DNA of 64,000 nt from Sphingomonas hengshuiensis (GTDB lineage Bacteria > Pseudomonadota > Alphaproteobacteria > Sphingomonadales > Sphingomonadaceae): positions 1 to 64,000 of the forward strand of contig QFNF01000010.1 of the NCBI GenBank assembly GCA_003240755.1, written 5' to 3'. Numbering within the stretch: the first letter of the stretch is position 1; each line of letters begins with the position of its first letter. Below the pieces are notes generated by a model that was not told the origin of the DNA, did not search any database, and saw only the letters and a list, made by a program, of their open reading frames with translations. Shown one piece after another: positions 18,365-26,997 of the stretch. Position numbers and translations under genes: made by a program.

Positions 18365-19516
18365 TTACGGATGCGCCGGATCGGGATCGACGATCGTGCC
18401 GTCGGCCCGCGCATTCAGGTTGACCTGGGTCGGATAGGCGATCTCGATCCCTTCGGCGGCGAAGCGGCGCAGGATGGCGATGCCGACGGCGGTGCGGCCG
18501 TCATAGAACGCGACATAGTCCGCCCCGCTCGAATCGAAGAGCAGCTCGAAATCGATGCTCGACGCGCCGAAGCCGATCAGGCCGCAGCGGACGAATTCGC
18601 GGCCTTCGGCTTCCACCACCTCGCGCAGCATGGCGGGGATGCGCGCGCAGGTTTCGGCGTCGGTCTGATAGGTCACGCCGATCATGAACGATGCCCGGCG
18701 GTGCGCGCGGCGGCTGTTGTTGGTGATTTCCTTGTCGAGCAGTTGCTTGTTGGCGATGATCCGCTCCTCGCCGGTGACGGAGCGGATGCGCGTCGATTTC
18801 AGGCCGATCTCGGCGATCGACCCGTTGGTCTGGTCATAGCTGACATTGTCGCCGCGGCGGAACGGCTTGTCGAAGATGATCGACAACGCCGCGAACAGGT
18901 CGGCGAAGATGCCCTGCGCCGCCAGACCGATGGCGATACCACCGACGCCGAGCCCCGCGACCAGCCCGGTGACGTTGACCCCCAGATTGTCGAGCACCAC
19001 GATCAGCGCGATCGCGAACAGCGCGAACGTGACCAGCAGCCGGATCAGCCCCATCGCCGATGCCAGCGCCTCTCCGTGATAATGGTCGCTCGCCGTCCGC
19101 CGCTCGATCGCGCCCAATATGACTTCGCGTGCCCAGGTCGCCGCCTGGAACACCGCGGCGACGGTGAACAGGAACTCGATCGTCGCCGTCACCATCGGCG
19201 GCGCGCTGGCATAGCCGTCGACCAGCTTGGCGGCGAGCATGACCATGAAGAACAGCCCGGTGCGCCCGATCGCCCGTCCGACGACGCTGCCCCATCCGGC
19301 ACGATCGTCGCGGCACAGTTTCATGCCCCAGCCGCGCAGCAGCAGCAGCACGACGACGATCATGGTGCCGACGCCCAGCGCCACCAGCACCTGCAGCCAG
19401 GTGTCGGCAATCCACCGCGCGCTATCCTGCAGCAACAGCCTGACCTGTGTCTGCGCGTGGTCGGCGTTGAAACCCTGTTCGACGGTCGCGGCGGGCGACG
19501 CGGTGTTCGCGCTCAT
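18365..19516 (-). CDS. MscS-family mechanosensitive ion channel
   Basis: 383 residues with four predicted helices in the first half. The pore helix and MscS signature follow: GLGVGGIAIGLAAQGIFADL (about residues 182-201), then FRRGDNVS and GSIAEIGLKSTRIRS of the beta domain. It is longer than E. coli MscS because of the extra N-terminal helices, as in YnaI/YbdG-type channels. It sits in the inner membrane and releases solutes on osmotic downshift. The topoisomerase IB gene ends-to-start nine bases upstream on the same strand, so the two may be co-transcribed. Confidence 0.9.
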   Translation of the reverse strand: MSANTASPAATVEQGFNADHAQTQVRLLLQDSARWIADTWLQVLVALGVGTMIVVVLLLLRGWGMKLCRDDRAGWGSVVGRAIGRTGLFFMVMLAAKLVDGYASAPPMVTATIEFLFTVAAVFQAATWAREVILGAIERRTASDHYHGEALASAMGLIRLLVTFALFAIALIVVLDNLGVNVTGLVAGLGVGGIAIGLAAQGIFADLFAALSIIFDKPFRRGDNVSYDQTNGSIAEIGLKSTRIRSVTGEERIIANKQLLDKEITNNSRRAHRRASFMIGVTYQTDAETCARIPAMLREVVEAEGREFVRCGLIGFGASSIDFELLFDSSGADYVAFYDGRTAVGIAILRRFAAEGIEIAYPTQVNLNARADGTIVDPDPAHP

Positions 19517-19525
19517 ATCGTCCTT

Positions 19526-20557
19526 TCAGGCGGCGGTGGCGATGCTGTCCTGCGCTTCCAGCAGCGCGATCAGCCCGCGTTCGTGGCGGCTCAGATGCCG
19601 GGTCGAACGCGGCAGGCGCAGCGTTTCGCGAAACGCGCCCTGTCCGTCCTTGACCAGCGTCACCAGCAGCGGATGGACATAGGATTTGCGCGCGATCGCC
19701 GGCGTATTCCCCAACGCATCGACCACCGGCCCCAGCATCGTCTTGAGGCTGATATCGTCCTTCGCCTCGGCCAGCGAGGTGAACGCCAGCACGCTCGCCC
19801 CCCAGGTGCGGAAATGCTTGGCGGTGAAATCGTCGCCCATCGCCTCGCGGATATACGCGTTGACGTCGCCGGATGTGACCGGATGGGTTTCCCCGGCGTC
19901 GTCGACCCAGCGGAACAGATGCTGGCCCGGCAGGTCCTGGCACTTGCGCACGAAGCTGGCGAGCGAGCGATCGGTGATCGTCAACACCCGCACCTTGCCC
20001 GACTTGGCCCGGTATTGCAGCTTCAGCCTGGTACCGGTCAGCTTCGCATGGCGCTTGCGCAGCGTCGTCGCGCCGAAGCTCTTGTTCACCCGCGCATAGC
20101 CTTCGTTGCCGATGCGCACGCGCCCCAGATCGAGCAGCCGCACCACCGCCGCCACCGCGCGTTCGCGGCTGAGCGCCCGCCTGGCAAGGTCGCGTTCGAC
20201 CTGTGCCCGCAGCTTCGGCAGCCGGTGCCCAAACGCGGCGCAGCGGTCATATTTCGCCGTTTCCTGCGCCTCGCGGAAATCGACATGATAACGATATTGC
20301 TTGCGGCCCTTTTCGTCCCATCCGATCGCCTGGATATGGCCGGAAGGGTCGGGACAGAACCATGCGTCGCGATAGGCGGGGGGCAGGCCGATGCGGTTCA
20401 GCCGGTCGATCTCGTCGCGATCGGTGATCCGGTCGCCGTCGCAGCCATAATAGCCCCAGCCGCGCGTCAGCCTGCGCCGGGTGATGCCGGGCGCATCGCA
20501 ATCCGAAAACACGCAACCGGCGGGGCAGGGGAGGTCGTCGTCGGCGGCTGGTTCCAT
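19526..20557 (-). CDS. DNA topoisomerase IB (poxvirus type)
   Basis: 343 residues. It has the bacterial TopIB N-terminal domain (WGYYGCDGDRITDRDEIDRL, ending near YRYHVDFREAQE) and the catalytic domain: IGNEGYARVNKSFGATTLR, KHFRTWGASVLA with an active-site Arg near 250, and the nucleophile Tyr293 in RKSYVHP. It relaxes positive and negative supercoils through a 3'-phosphotyrosine link and needs no ATP. A short Cys-containing leader (CPAGCVFSDC) precedes the domain. It is in line with, and nine bases ahead of, the mechanosensitive channel gene; the two have no obvious functional tie. Confidence 0.92.
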   Translation of the reverse strand: MEPAADDDLPCPAGCVFSDCDAPGITRRRLTRGWGYYGCDGDRITDRDEIDRLNRIGLPPAYRDAWFCPDPSGHIQAIGWDEKGRKQYRYHVDFREAQETAKYDRCAAFGHRLPKLRAQVERDLARRALSRERAVAAVVRLLDLGRVRIGNEGYARVNKSFGATTLRKRHAKLTGTRLKLQYRAKSGKVRVLTITDRSLASFVRKCQDLPGQHLFRWVDDAGETHPVTSGDVNAYIREAMGDDFTAKHFRTWGASVLAFTSLAEAKDDISLKTMLGPVVDALGNTPAIARKSYVHPLLVTLVKDGQGAFRETLRLPRSTRHLSRHERGLIALLEAQDSIATAA

Positions 20558-20609
20558 CGGGCTGTCCCTGCGATTGACCTGATGAATGTTCGGCTCGTCG
20601 CTTCGTTCC

Positions 20610-20634
20610 GGAACCCGCCCGGGGCCGGCCGGTT
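20610..20634 (+). promoter_or_regulatory. EcfG-like promoter of the DJ-1/PfpI gene
   Basis: GGAAC at 20610-20614, a 16-base spacer and GGTT at 20631-20634. This fits the general-stress sigma consensus GGAAC-N16/17-CGTT except for the first base of the -10. It is 31 bases ahead of the ATG of a stress-type DJ-1/PfpI gene, which makes the match more believable. An ecfG gene is in this window. Confidence 0.5.
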
Positions 20635-20665
20635 AGGGACCGGACCACCCCCCAGGAGATTACCG

Positions 20666-21220
20666 ATGGCCGACCTCGCCAATGCCCGTGTCCTGATCCT
20701 CGCCACCGACGGATTCGAGGAATCGGAACTGTTCGATCCGCGTCAGGCGTTGCTCGACGCCGGCGCGCAGGTGACGCTCGCGTCGATCGGGACCGATCCG
20801 ATCCAGGGCGTCATCAACGACAGCGAAGATGCGCGCAAGATCACCCCGGACCTGACGCTCGACGACGTGGACACCGAGGAATTCGACATGCTGTTGCTGC
20901 CCGGCGGCGTCGGCAATCCCGACAAGTTGCGGATCGAGGAGCGCGCGGTCGAGATCGTCAGCGAGTTCATGGACGACGACAAGATCGTCGCCGCGATCTG
21001 CCATGCGCCGTGGCTGCTGGTCGAGGCCGATGTGGTCGACGGCCGCCGCGTGACCGGCTGGCCGTCGGTCCGAACCGACCTCGAGAATGCCGGAGCCGAA
21101 GTGGTCGACGAGGAGGTCGTGATCGACGGCAACCTCATCACCAGCCGCAAGCCCGATGACATCCCCGCCTTTTCGAAGGCGGTGATCGAGGCATTGCAGA
21201 GCGAGTTGGCGGAGGCGTGA
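20666..21220 (+). CDS. DJ-1/PfpI family protein (YhbO/PfpI-like)
   Basis: 184 residues, a complete DJ-1/PfpI domain. It has the acidic Glu pair in GFEESE (residues 17-19) and the nucleophile elbow AAICHAPW with Cys112-His113. Family members act as deglycase-like or general stress proteins (E. coli YhbO/YajL, B. subtilis YfkM), so 'protease' in older names is doubtful. The ATG follows CAGGAGA by about seven bases. The upstream EcfG-type promoter suggests control by the general stress response. The product is strongly acidic. Monocistronic, followed by a GC hairpin. Confidence 0.9.
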   Translation: MADLANARVLILATDGFEESELFDPRQALLDAGAQVTLASIGTDPIQGVINDSEDARKITPDLTLDDVDTEEFDMLLLPGGVGNPDKLRIEERAVEIVSEFMDDDKIVAAICHAPWLLVEADVVDGRRVTGWPSVRTDLENAGAEVVDEEVVIDGNLITSRKPDDIPAFSKAVIEALQSELAEA

Positions 21221-21226
21221 GGTGAG

Positions 21227-21248
21227 GGGGCGGGCCGAGGTCCGCCCC
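21227..21248 (+). terminator. GC hairpin after the DJ-1/PfpI gene
   Basis: GGGGCGG/CCGCCCC stem with an eight-base loop, starting seven bases past the stop. A second small palindrome (CCGTGCCGGCACGG) follows. No T-run, so it may be a weak terminator. Confidence 0.4.
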
Positions 21249-21362
21249 GGACCGTGCCGGCACGGCATCCCTGCGCCGGTCGCAATCGCCGGCCGGCCCC
21301 CGTGCCGCCGCCGAACGGATCGAGCCTTCACGGGTGCGGGACTGCGGTGCCGCGCCCGGCTC

Positions 21363-22418
21363 TTACGCCACCGCGACCCGCCGCCGATCCCCCAATCGGT
21401 TGAGCCACGCCTGCGCCGGCCGCTCGACATAGCGGTACAATAGTTCCGACGAGGCGATCACTGCGACGACATAGCTCGCCAGTACCCATAAGGGCGCGTT
21501 GGCGGCATCGTCGACCAGCACCAGCTTGAACACGAACCACAGCAGGAAATGGCCGAGATAGGTCGCGTAGCTGATCTCGCCCAGCCGGTGGAGCGGCCAT
21601 GATTCCAGCGGATTTCCCCGCCGGTTCGATGTGATGCCCAGCGCCAGCAACACGCACGCAAGGGCCGGCGGCAGGGCATGGGCCTCCGGCAATATCCTCG
21701 ACCCCCATGCCGCGACCAGCGCCAGCGCCAGCACGCCGCCCGCCATCGCCACGCCGTCGCGCCCCTGCCACCGCAGCCACAAGGCGCCGATCGCGGTTCC
21801 CGCCGCGAACTGGATCACGCAGCGCGCCACGGCGAAACGTTGCAGGTCGCTGCCCAGCCCGTCCTGCCCGGCAAAGGGCAGGACGCCCACCAGCAATACC
21901 GCGACGAACGCCAGCAGCACCGCGCTCGGCACCCGTCGCCAGTCGAACGCCACCGCGAGCAACGGGAACAGCAGATAGGCGGCGGATTCGGCGGATATCG
22001 ACCATGCCGGATCGTTCCACGCCAACGGATCGGTAAATCCCCAGCTTTGCAGCAGCACGATATGCAGAGGCAGTTCGGCAAAGGGGAAGCGGTCGATATT
22101 GCGTCCGCTCGCGGCCAGCACCGCAGCCAGGATGATCGCGCACCCCAGCACGAACAGGTGCAGCGGCCAGATGCGCGCCATGCGTTTCCACAGGAAGCGT
22201 CCGGCGACCGCGAAGCCGCCGTCATCGAACCGCTTGCCCCAGGACAGCCAGATCACGAAGCCCGACAGCAGGAAGAAGAAATCGACCGCCAGATAGCCTT
22301 TGGCGATGGCGGACTCGATCGCCGGGTGCATCTCCGCCATCGATCCGCGCAGGTGGAACAGCACGACCCACCATGCCGCGAGGCCGCGTGCCCCGGTCAG
22401 CGCCTTCAGTTCGTTCAT
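21363..22418 (-). CDS. acyltransferase 3 family membrane protein (OafA-like)
   Basis: 351 residues, about ten membrane helices. N-terminal ELKALTGARGLAAWWVVLFH carries the catalytic His of the acyltransferase-3 family, and DFFFLLSGFVIWLSWG and RIWPLHLF follow. These inner-membrane enzymes O-acylate exported sugars such as O-antigen, exopolysaccharide or Nod factor. There is no fused SGNH domain, unlike full-length OafA. The ATG overlaps the stop of the upstream O-glycosylation ligase gene by four bases (ATGA), so the two are translationally coupled. The target glycan is probably the one handled by that ligase. Confidence 0.9.
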   Translation of the reverse strand: MNELKALTGARGLAAWWVVLFHLRGSMAEMHPAIESAIAKGYLAVDFFFLLSGFVIWLSWGKRFDDGGFAVAGRFLWKRMARIWPLHLFVLGCAIILAAVLAASGRNIDRFPFAELPLHIVLLQSWGFTDPLAWNDPAWSISAESAAYLLFPLLAVAFDWRRVPSAVLLAFVAVLLVGVLPFAGQDGLGSDLQRFAVARCVIQFAAGTAIGALWLRWQGRDGVAMAGGVLALALVAAWGSRILPEAHALPPALACVLLALGITSNRRGNPLESWPLHRLGEISYATYLGHFLLWFVFKLVLVDDAANAPLWVLASYVVAVIASSELLYRYVERPAQAWLNRLGDRRRVAVA

Positions 22419-23770
22419 GTCGCCACCGCCCCCTTCCTGTGCCGCTGGATCGGAATCCAGGCCCGTTCGCTCCGCCTGCGCGCCAGATATGTGTCGAGCC
22501 CGATCTGCGCGCCGATCAGCATGAAGACGAACGGCTGGAAGGCGATCGCCACGAAGTTCGCGCCGAACAGATAGACGATATGTCCGTTCTGCAGCGCGGC
22601 GGCGAGGGGGACGACCCATGCCTCTTCGGGGCCGGCCTTCGCATAGCGCCGCCGCAGCACCTCCATCCGGAACAGTCCGCCGAGGTTGATCGCCAGCCAC
22701 AGCAGCAGCCCGGGATACCCCTGTTCGCCCAGCATCTCGAAATAGGCCGAGTGATAGGCGCGACCGGCATCGACTTCCAGGCTGCGTTCGACCGTCCGGT
22801 TGGCGCCGTCGCCGACCACCGCCACCTTTTCATAGCGGATGCGGTTCTGGAGATAGGCGACGAAGCCTCCGCCGAACGGGTTCTGCTGCACATAGTCCAG
22901 CGTCCACATCCACACCGCCAGCCGGGTCGATGCCGACGCGTCGGATTGATAGGTGCCGATCGTCTCCATGCGTTGGGTAAAGGCCGATGGCAGGAACGGC
23001 ACCGCCATCAGCGCCGCCGCCCCCGCCAGCGCCAGATAGGTCAGCCGACGCTTGACGTCGCGCAGCATCAGCACGCCGAGCAGGCCGATGCACAGCAACC
23101 CGGTACGCGTCGAGGTGCCGACCGGGATCAGCAGACACGAGAATACCAGCGCGTAGCAGAAGGCGCGTACCCGCCAGTCGGGCATGAATACCGTGCCGAA
23201 CCGGCTGAACCACAGGATCAGCGGGATGATCGCGATCGCGACGGTCGAGATGGTCGATCCTTCGTACAGGCCGGCATTGTTCGACACCATCAGGTTCAAT
23301 TCGCCATATCCGCCGCCCGACCCCAGCGTCTTGATCCCGCCGACGATGATGATCGACGCGGCCGACAGCACCATGAACAGCAGCAGCGATTCGATGCGCA
23401 GCCTGGTCCTGAGGGTGAGGGGGAGGAAGATGGCGAAGGCCAGCGCCTTCCACACCCATTCCCATTTGAACTGCGCCTCGACCGGGAAGTCGGCGGTCTT
23501 GGTCGTCCACAGGCAGTAGAGCAGCAGCGCCAGCATCAGCCCCTGTCGCGGCGCGAGGCGCGTATCGCGCTTGTCGTCGACCACCGCCCAGGCGAGCACG
23601 GCAAGGCCGCAGGCGATCAGCGAGATCGGGATCGAATTGAGCAGCAGATAGGTCAGCCGTTGCGGCGCGACGATGTCGATATAGACATAGGTCAGCACGA
23701 ACACGAACGGCTTGCGGAAGCCGGCCGCGAACAATGCGCCGAGGAAGGCGACGAAGACGAGATCACGCAC
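22415..23770 (-). CDS. putative O-glycosylation ligase, exosortase A-associated (Wzy/O-ligase family)
   Basis: About 451 residues, polytopic. It fits the exosortase-A-associated O-ligase family: an N-terminal stretch VRDLVFVAFLGALFAAGFRK then TYVYIDIVAPQRL, and a Wzy_C-like periplasmic loop with NNAGLYEGS, GTSTRTGLL and HSAYFEMLGEQGYPGL. Such proteins polymerise lipid-linked glycan or ligate it to protein in the periplasm. I prefer the GTG start in GTGCGTGA, which overlaps the stop of a small upstream ORF and matches the family N-terminus. ATGs at 23800 and 23821 would add a basic leader. No exosortase (EpsH/XrtA) gene is in the window. Confidence 0.85.
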   Translation of the reverse strand: MRDLVFVAFLGALFAAGFRKPFVFVLTYVYIDIVAPQRLTYLLLNSIPISLIACGLAVLAWAVVDDKRDTRLAPRQGLMLALLLYCLWTTKTADFPVEAQFKWEWVWKALAFAIFLPLTLRTRLRIESLLLFMVLSAASIIIVGGIKTLGSGGGYGELNLMVSNNAGLYEGSTISTVAIAIIPLILWFSRFGTVFMPDWRVRAFCYALVFSCLLIPVGTSTRTGLLCIGLLGVLMLRDVKRRLTYLALAGAAALMAVPFLPSAFTQRMETIGTYQSDASASTRLAVWMWTLDYVQQNPFGGGFVAYLQNRIRYEKVAVVGDGANRTVERSLEVDAGRAYHSAYFEMLGEQGYPGLLLWLAINLGGLFRMEVLRRRYAKAGPEEAWVVPLAAALQNGHIVYLFGANFVAIAFQPFVFMLIGAQIGLDTYLARRRSERAWIPIQRHRKGAVAT

Positions 23771-23903
23771 CGAAGCGATCCCGGCCCTTGCGCGGGCCAT
23801 CGTCGCGCACCCGCTCGTCATCGAGGTCGGGCCGCCGCAGCAACCGCCATGCCGCGATCAGCATCAGCAAATGGGTCAGCCCCAGCGAGAAATTGTCGAT
23901 CAT
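23763..23903 (-). CDS. 46-residue membrane ORF ahead of the O-ligase gene
   Basis: Translated by eye: MIDNFSLGLTHLLMLIAAW, then RLLRRPDLDDERVRDDG and a basic tail. One hydrophobic helix (about residues 5-22) is followed by a charged cytoplasmic tail. An AAGGG ribosome-binding site lies about nine bases before the ATG, and the stop overlaps the preferred GTG start of the O-ligase gene, the arrangement of a coupled operon leader gene. I do not recognise a named family. Coding is supported by the ribosome-binding site, the helix-plus-charged-tail composition and the overlap, not by homology. Confidence 0.5.
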   Translation of the reverse strand: MIDNFSLGLTHLLMLIAAWRLLRRPDLDDERVRDDGPRKGRDRFGA

Positions 23904-24033
23904 CGGCCGGACCCTTCGCGTATCCCGCAGCGATAGGCGCTCCGGGTTGATGCGACGTTAAGCGATCGGCCGGGCAGCGGCCAAGGGCCGCCATCCCGCA
24001 CCCCCGCCGGCCCGTCGCCCGCGCGCCCGGAAC

Positions 24034-25176
24034 CTATCCCCGCGCAATCCGCAGATACGCGTCCAGCACCGACTGGCTCGCGCTGTCCCACCGATACCCC
24101 TTTGCCGCGTCGTGCCCCGCCAGCCCCATGCGCCAGCGCAGATCGGCATCGTCGCACAACCGCGCGATCGCATCGGCATAGGCGGGAATGTCGCGGGGCG
24201 GCACGAGGAACCCGGTGGTGCGGTCCTCGACCATCCCGACCGCGCCTGTCGCGCGCGCGGCGACCACCGGTACCCCCGCCGCCATCGCCTCCAGCGTGAC
24301 GTTGCCGAACGTCTCGGTGATCGACGGATTGAAGAACACGTCCATCGACGCGACCGCGCGGCCCAGATCGTCGCCCGCCTGGAACCCGGCGAACACCGCG
24401 TGCGGCACCCGCTCGGCGAACCAGTCGCGCGCCGGGCCTTCGCCGATCACGAGGATGCGGTGCCTGACCCCGCGCCGCTGCAGTTCGGTGGCGACCTCCG
24501 AAAAGACGTCGAGGCCCTTTTCCAGCACCAGCCGCCCGAGAAAGCTGACCGCCACCTCGTCGTCGCCGATACCCAGCGACCGCCGCCAGTCGAGGTCGCG
24601 CATCGCCGGGCTGAAGCGCTCGTGATCGACCCCGCGAGACCAGATGTCGACCGGCGACGCGACACCCCATTCGCGCAGCAACTCGGCCATGCCACGTCCG
24701 GGCACCATCACCTGATCGGCGCGGTTGTAGAACCGCTTCGACAGCGCGACCGCGACCGGCTCGAGAAAGCCGATGCCGTAATATTGCGGATAGGTCTCGA
24801 ACCGGGTGTGGAGCGAGGCGAGCGTGGCGATCCCGCTGCGGCGGCCCCAGCTCAGCGCGCGGTGGCCGAGAATGTCGGGGGCGGAGACGTGGACGATGTT
24901 CGGTGCGAACGCGCTCAGGTCGGCGCGCGTCCTTGCCGGCAGCCCGCGCGCCAGCTTGTATTCGCCGCGCCCGCCGGGCAGGCCATAGGCAGGTACGCTG
25001 ACCAGATCGCCGGTCGGTGGAAAGGCGGGATTGTCGGTCGTCGGCGAATAGACGCGCAGGGCGACGCCATGATCGAGCAGATGGCGCGCGAGGCGGTTGA
25101 GCGCCTGATTGGCGCCGTCACGGACATAATTATAGTTTCCGCTGAACATCGCGACGCGGAGCTGGGAAGGCTTCAT
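24034..25176 (-). CDS. GT4-family glycosyltransferase
   Basis: 380 residues with the GT-B fold. N-terminal RVAMFSGNYNYVRDGANQAL, a mid-protein GRLVLEKGLDVFSEVATEL loop, and the GT4 E-x7-E block in ITETFGNVTLEAMAAGVPVV. It resembles MgtA/PimB-type mannosyl- or glucosyltransferases acting on lipid or polysaccharide acceptors at the cytosolic face of the membrane. I start at MKPSQLRVAMF; the frame extends 19 codons further without homology. It is upstream of, and in line with, the O-ligase/acyltransferase set, 130 bases away. Donor and acceptor are unknown. Confidence 0.88.
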   Translation of the reverse strand: MKPSQLRVAMFSGNYNYVRDGANQALNRLARHLLDHGVALRVYSPTTDNPAFPPTGDLVSVPAYGLPGGRGEYKLARGLPARTRADLSAFAPNIVHVSAPDILGHRALSWGRRSGIATLASLHTRFETYPQYYGIGFLEPVAVALSKRFYNRADQVMVPGRGMAELLREWGVASPVDIWSRGVDHERFSPAMRDLDWRRSLGIGDDEVAVSFLGRLVLEKGLDVFSEVATELQRRGVRHRILVIGEGPARDWFAERVPHAVFAGFQAGDDLGRAVASMDVFFNPSITETFGNVTLEAMAAGVPVVAARATGAVGMVEDRTTGFLVPPRDIPAYADAIARLCDDADLRWRMGLAGHDAAKGYRWDSASQSVLDAYLRIARG

Positions 25177-25268
25177 CCGCGCGCCATAGCTCCGGAACGT
25201 CGCGTACGCTACCGGAACGCTTGGGCCAACCAACGGATTGATCCCGTCGATCGACCAGGAGGACAGCC

Positions 25269-25481
25269 GTGCGCGACAGCTACAGGAAGGGCCAGACCGT
25301 CAAATGGTCGTGGGGCAACGGCACGGCCGAGGGCAAGGTCGAGGAACGCTTCGACCGGCGCGTCCAGCGCACGATCAAGGGCAGCAGGATCGTCAGGAAC
25401 GGTACGAAGGACAACCCGGCCTATCTGATCGAGCAGGATGACGGCACCAAAGTGCTGAAACGCGGTAGCGAGCTCAGATAG
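25269..25481 (+). CDS. DUF2945 family small protein (hypervirulence-associated TUDOR-like)
   Basis: 70 residues. The whole protein matches the DUF2945 layout: KGQTVKWSWGNGTAEGKVEE, IKGSRIVRNGTKDNPAYLIE, DDGTKVLKRGSEL. It forms a small SH3/Tudor-like barrel of unknown function, common near stress genes. It starts with GTG, with GGAGGA about six bases ahead. Two GGAAC boxes (25194, 25214) lie upstream but neither has a convincing EcfG -10 at the right spacing. Confidence 0.85.
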   Translation: MRDSYRKGQTVKWSWGNGTAEGKVEERFDRRVQRTIKGSRIVRNGTKDNPAYLIEQDDGTKVLKRGSELR

Positions 25482-25546
25482 GCACCCCTTCGCGCCGGGG
25501 ACGATGTTCATTCCCCTTTCGTTCCTGTCCTGCTACATGCCCGCGC

Positions 25547-26914
25547 ATGGCCAAACCCCAGAAGCGCTATGTCTGTCAGCAATGCGGATCGGTATCCTCG
25601 AAATGGGCCGGCCAATGCGCCGATTGCGGCGATTGGAACACGCTGGTCGAGGATGCCGGCGCGGTCGTAACCCCCTTTTCGGCGCGGCATAACCTGCAAA
25701 GCGGGGGGCGGCCGATCCTGCTGTCGGGCCTCGACACCGATATCGCACTGCCCGAACGATTGAAGACCGACATCGCCGAACTCGACCGGGCGCTGGGGGG
25801 CGGCTTCGTCGAAGGGTCGGCGACGCTGATCGGCGGCGATCCCGGCATCGGCAAGTCGACGCTGCTGTTGCAGGCCGCCGCCAGGCTCGCGCTGGCGGGC
25901 AGGTCGGTCGCCTATGTCTCGGGCGAGGAAGCCGCCGATCAGGTGCGGCTGCGCGCGCGTCGGCTGGGCCTTGGCAACGCGCCGGTGCAACTGGCGGCGG
26001 CGACGTCGGTTCGCGATATCCTGACGACGTTCGGCGGATCGGCCGCCCCCGACCTGCTCATCATCGATTCGATCCAGACGATGCACAGTGACCTGATCGA
26101 GGGCGCGCCGGGCACCGTCAGCCAGGTCCGCGCGTCGTCGGGCGAACTGATCCGCTTCGCCAAGGAACGCGGCACCGCGGTCGTGCTGGTCGGCCATGTC
26201 ACCAAGGACGGATCGATCGCCGGCCCGCGCGTGCTCGAGCACATGGTCGACACCGTGCTGGCGTTCGAGGGCGAGCGCAGCCACCAGTATCGCATCCTGC
26301 GCGCGGTCAAGAACCGCTTTGGCGGCACCGACGAGATCGGCGTCTTTGCAATGGAAAGCGAGGGATTGTCCGAGGTGTCCAACCCCTCGTCGCTGTTCCT
26401 GACCAGCCGCGACGAGAATGTCACGGGCACCGTCGTCTTCCCCGCGCTGGAAGGAACGCGGCCGGTGCTGGTCGAGGTGCAGGCGCTGACCGTCCGCCTC
26501 GCCTCCGGCGCGACGCCCCGCCGTGCGGTCGTCGGCTGGGATTCGGGGCGGCTGGCGATGATCCTCGCGGTGCTGGAGGCACGCTGCGGCCTCGCGTTCG
26601 CGACCGCCGAAGTCTATCTGAACATCGCGGGCGGCTACCGCGTGACGGATCCCGCCGCGGACCTCGCGGTCGCGGCGGCGCTGGTGTCGGCGCTGTCCGA
26701 ACGCCCGGTGCCCTCCGACGCGATCGTGTTCGGCGAGATCGCGCTGTCGGGAGAGGTGCGGCCGGTCGCGCACGGCGCCTTGCGGCTGAAGGAGGCGGGG
26801 AAGCTGGGGTTTGCACGCGCACTGGCGCCGGCCAGCCAGGCGGAGGGCGGGGCGATCAGATTGTCGGGGTTCAAGGACCTGCCGCGCTTCGTGGACTATA
26901 TGCTCGGCCGGTAA
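25547..26914 (+). CDS. radA: DNA repair protein RadA
   Basis: 455 residues, normal RadA length. N-terminal zinc finger (YVCQQCG, then GQCADCG), Walker A GGDPGIGKST, Walker B LLIIDSIQTM, the RadA-specific KNRFG motif, and a C-terminal Lon-like domain. RadA is a RecA-related branch-migration helicase that processes recombination intermediates. The order radA-cvpA on the plus strand is common in alphaproteobacteria. Start MAKPQKRYVCQQCG fits the family. Confidence 0.96.
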   Translation: MAKPQKRYVCQQCGSVSSKWAGQCADCGDWNTLVEDAGAVVTPFSARHNLQSGGRPILLSGLDTDIALPERLKTDIAELDRALGGGFVEGSATLIGGDPGIGKSTLLLQAAARLALAGRSVAYVSGEEAADQVRLRARRLGLGNAPVQLAAATSVRDILTTFGGSAAPDLLIIDSIQTMHSDLIEGAPGTVSQVRASSGELIRFAKERGTAVVLVGHVTKDGSIAGPRVLEHMVDTVLAFEGERSHQYRILRAVKNRFGGTDEIGVFAMESEGLSEVSNPSSLFLTSRDENVTGTVVFPALEGTRPVLVEVQALTVRLASGATPRRAVVGWDSGRLAMILAVLEARCGLAFATAEVYLNIAGGYRVTDPAADLAVAAALVSALSERPVPSDAIVFGEIALSGEVRPVAHGALRLKEAGKLGFARALAPASQAEGGAIRLSGFKDLPRFVDYMLGR

Positions 26915-26997
26915 TTCCGCGCCGCGACACGACGGGGCAGGGCCATGCCCGCCACCCCGGCTCGACAATCCCCCCGCCGCCCGGCATAGCCACCGCC

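Noticed and set aside
18371..20660. Long plus-strand open frame running into the DJ-1/PfpI gene
   Set aside because: It is the shadow of mscS and the topoisomerase; only the part from 20666 on has family motifs and a ribosome-binding site.
25194..25218. Two GGAAC boxes upstream of the DUF2945 gene as an EcfG promoter
   Set aside because: At 16 or 17 bases downstream neither box is followed by anything like CGTT (GGAA or GGAT/GATT instead).
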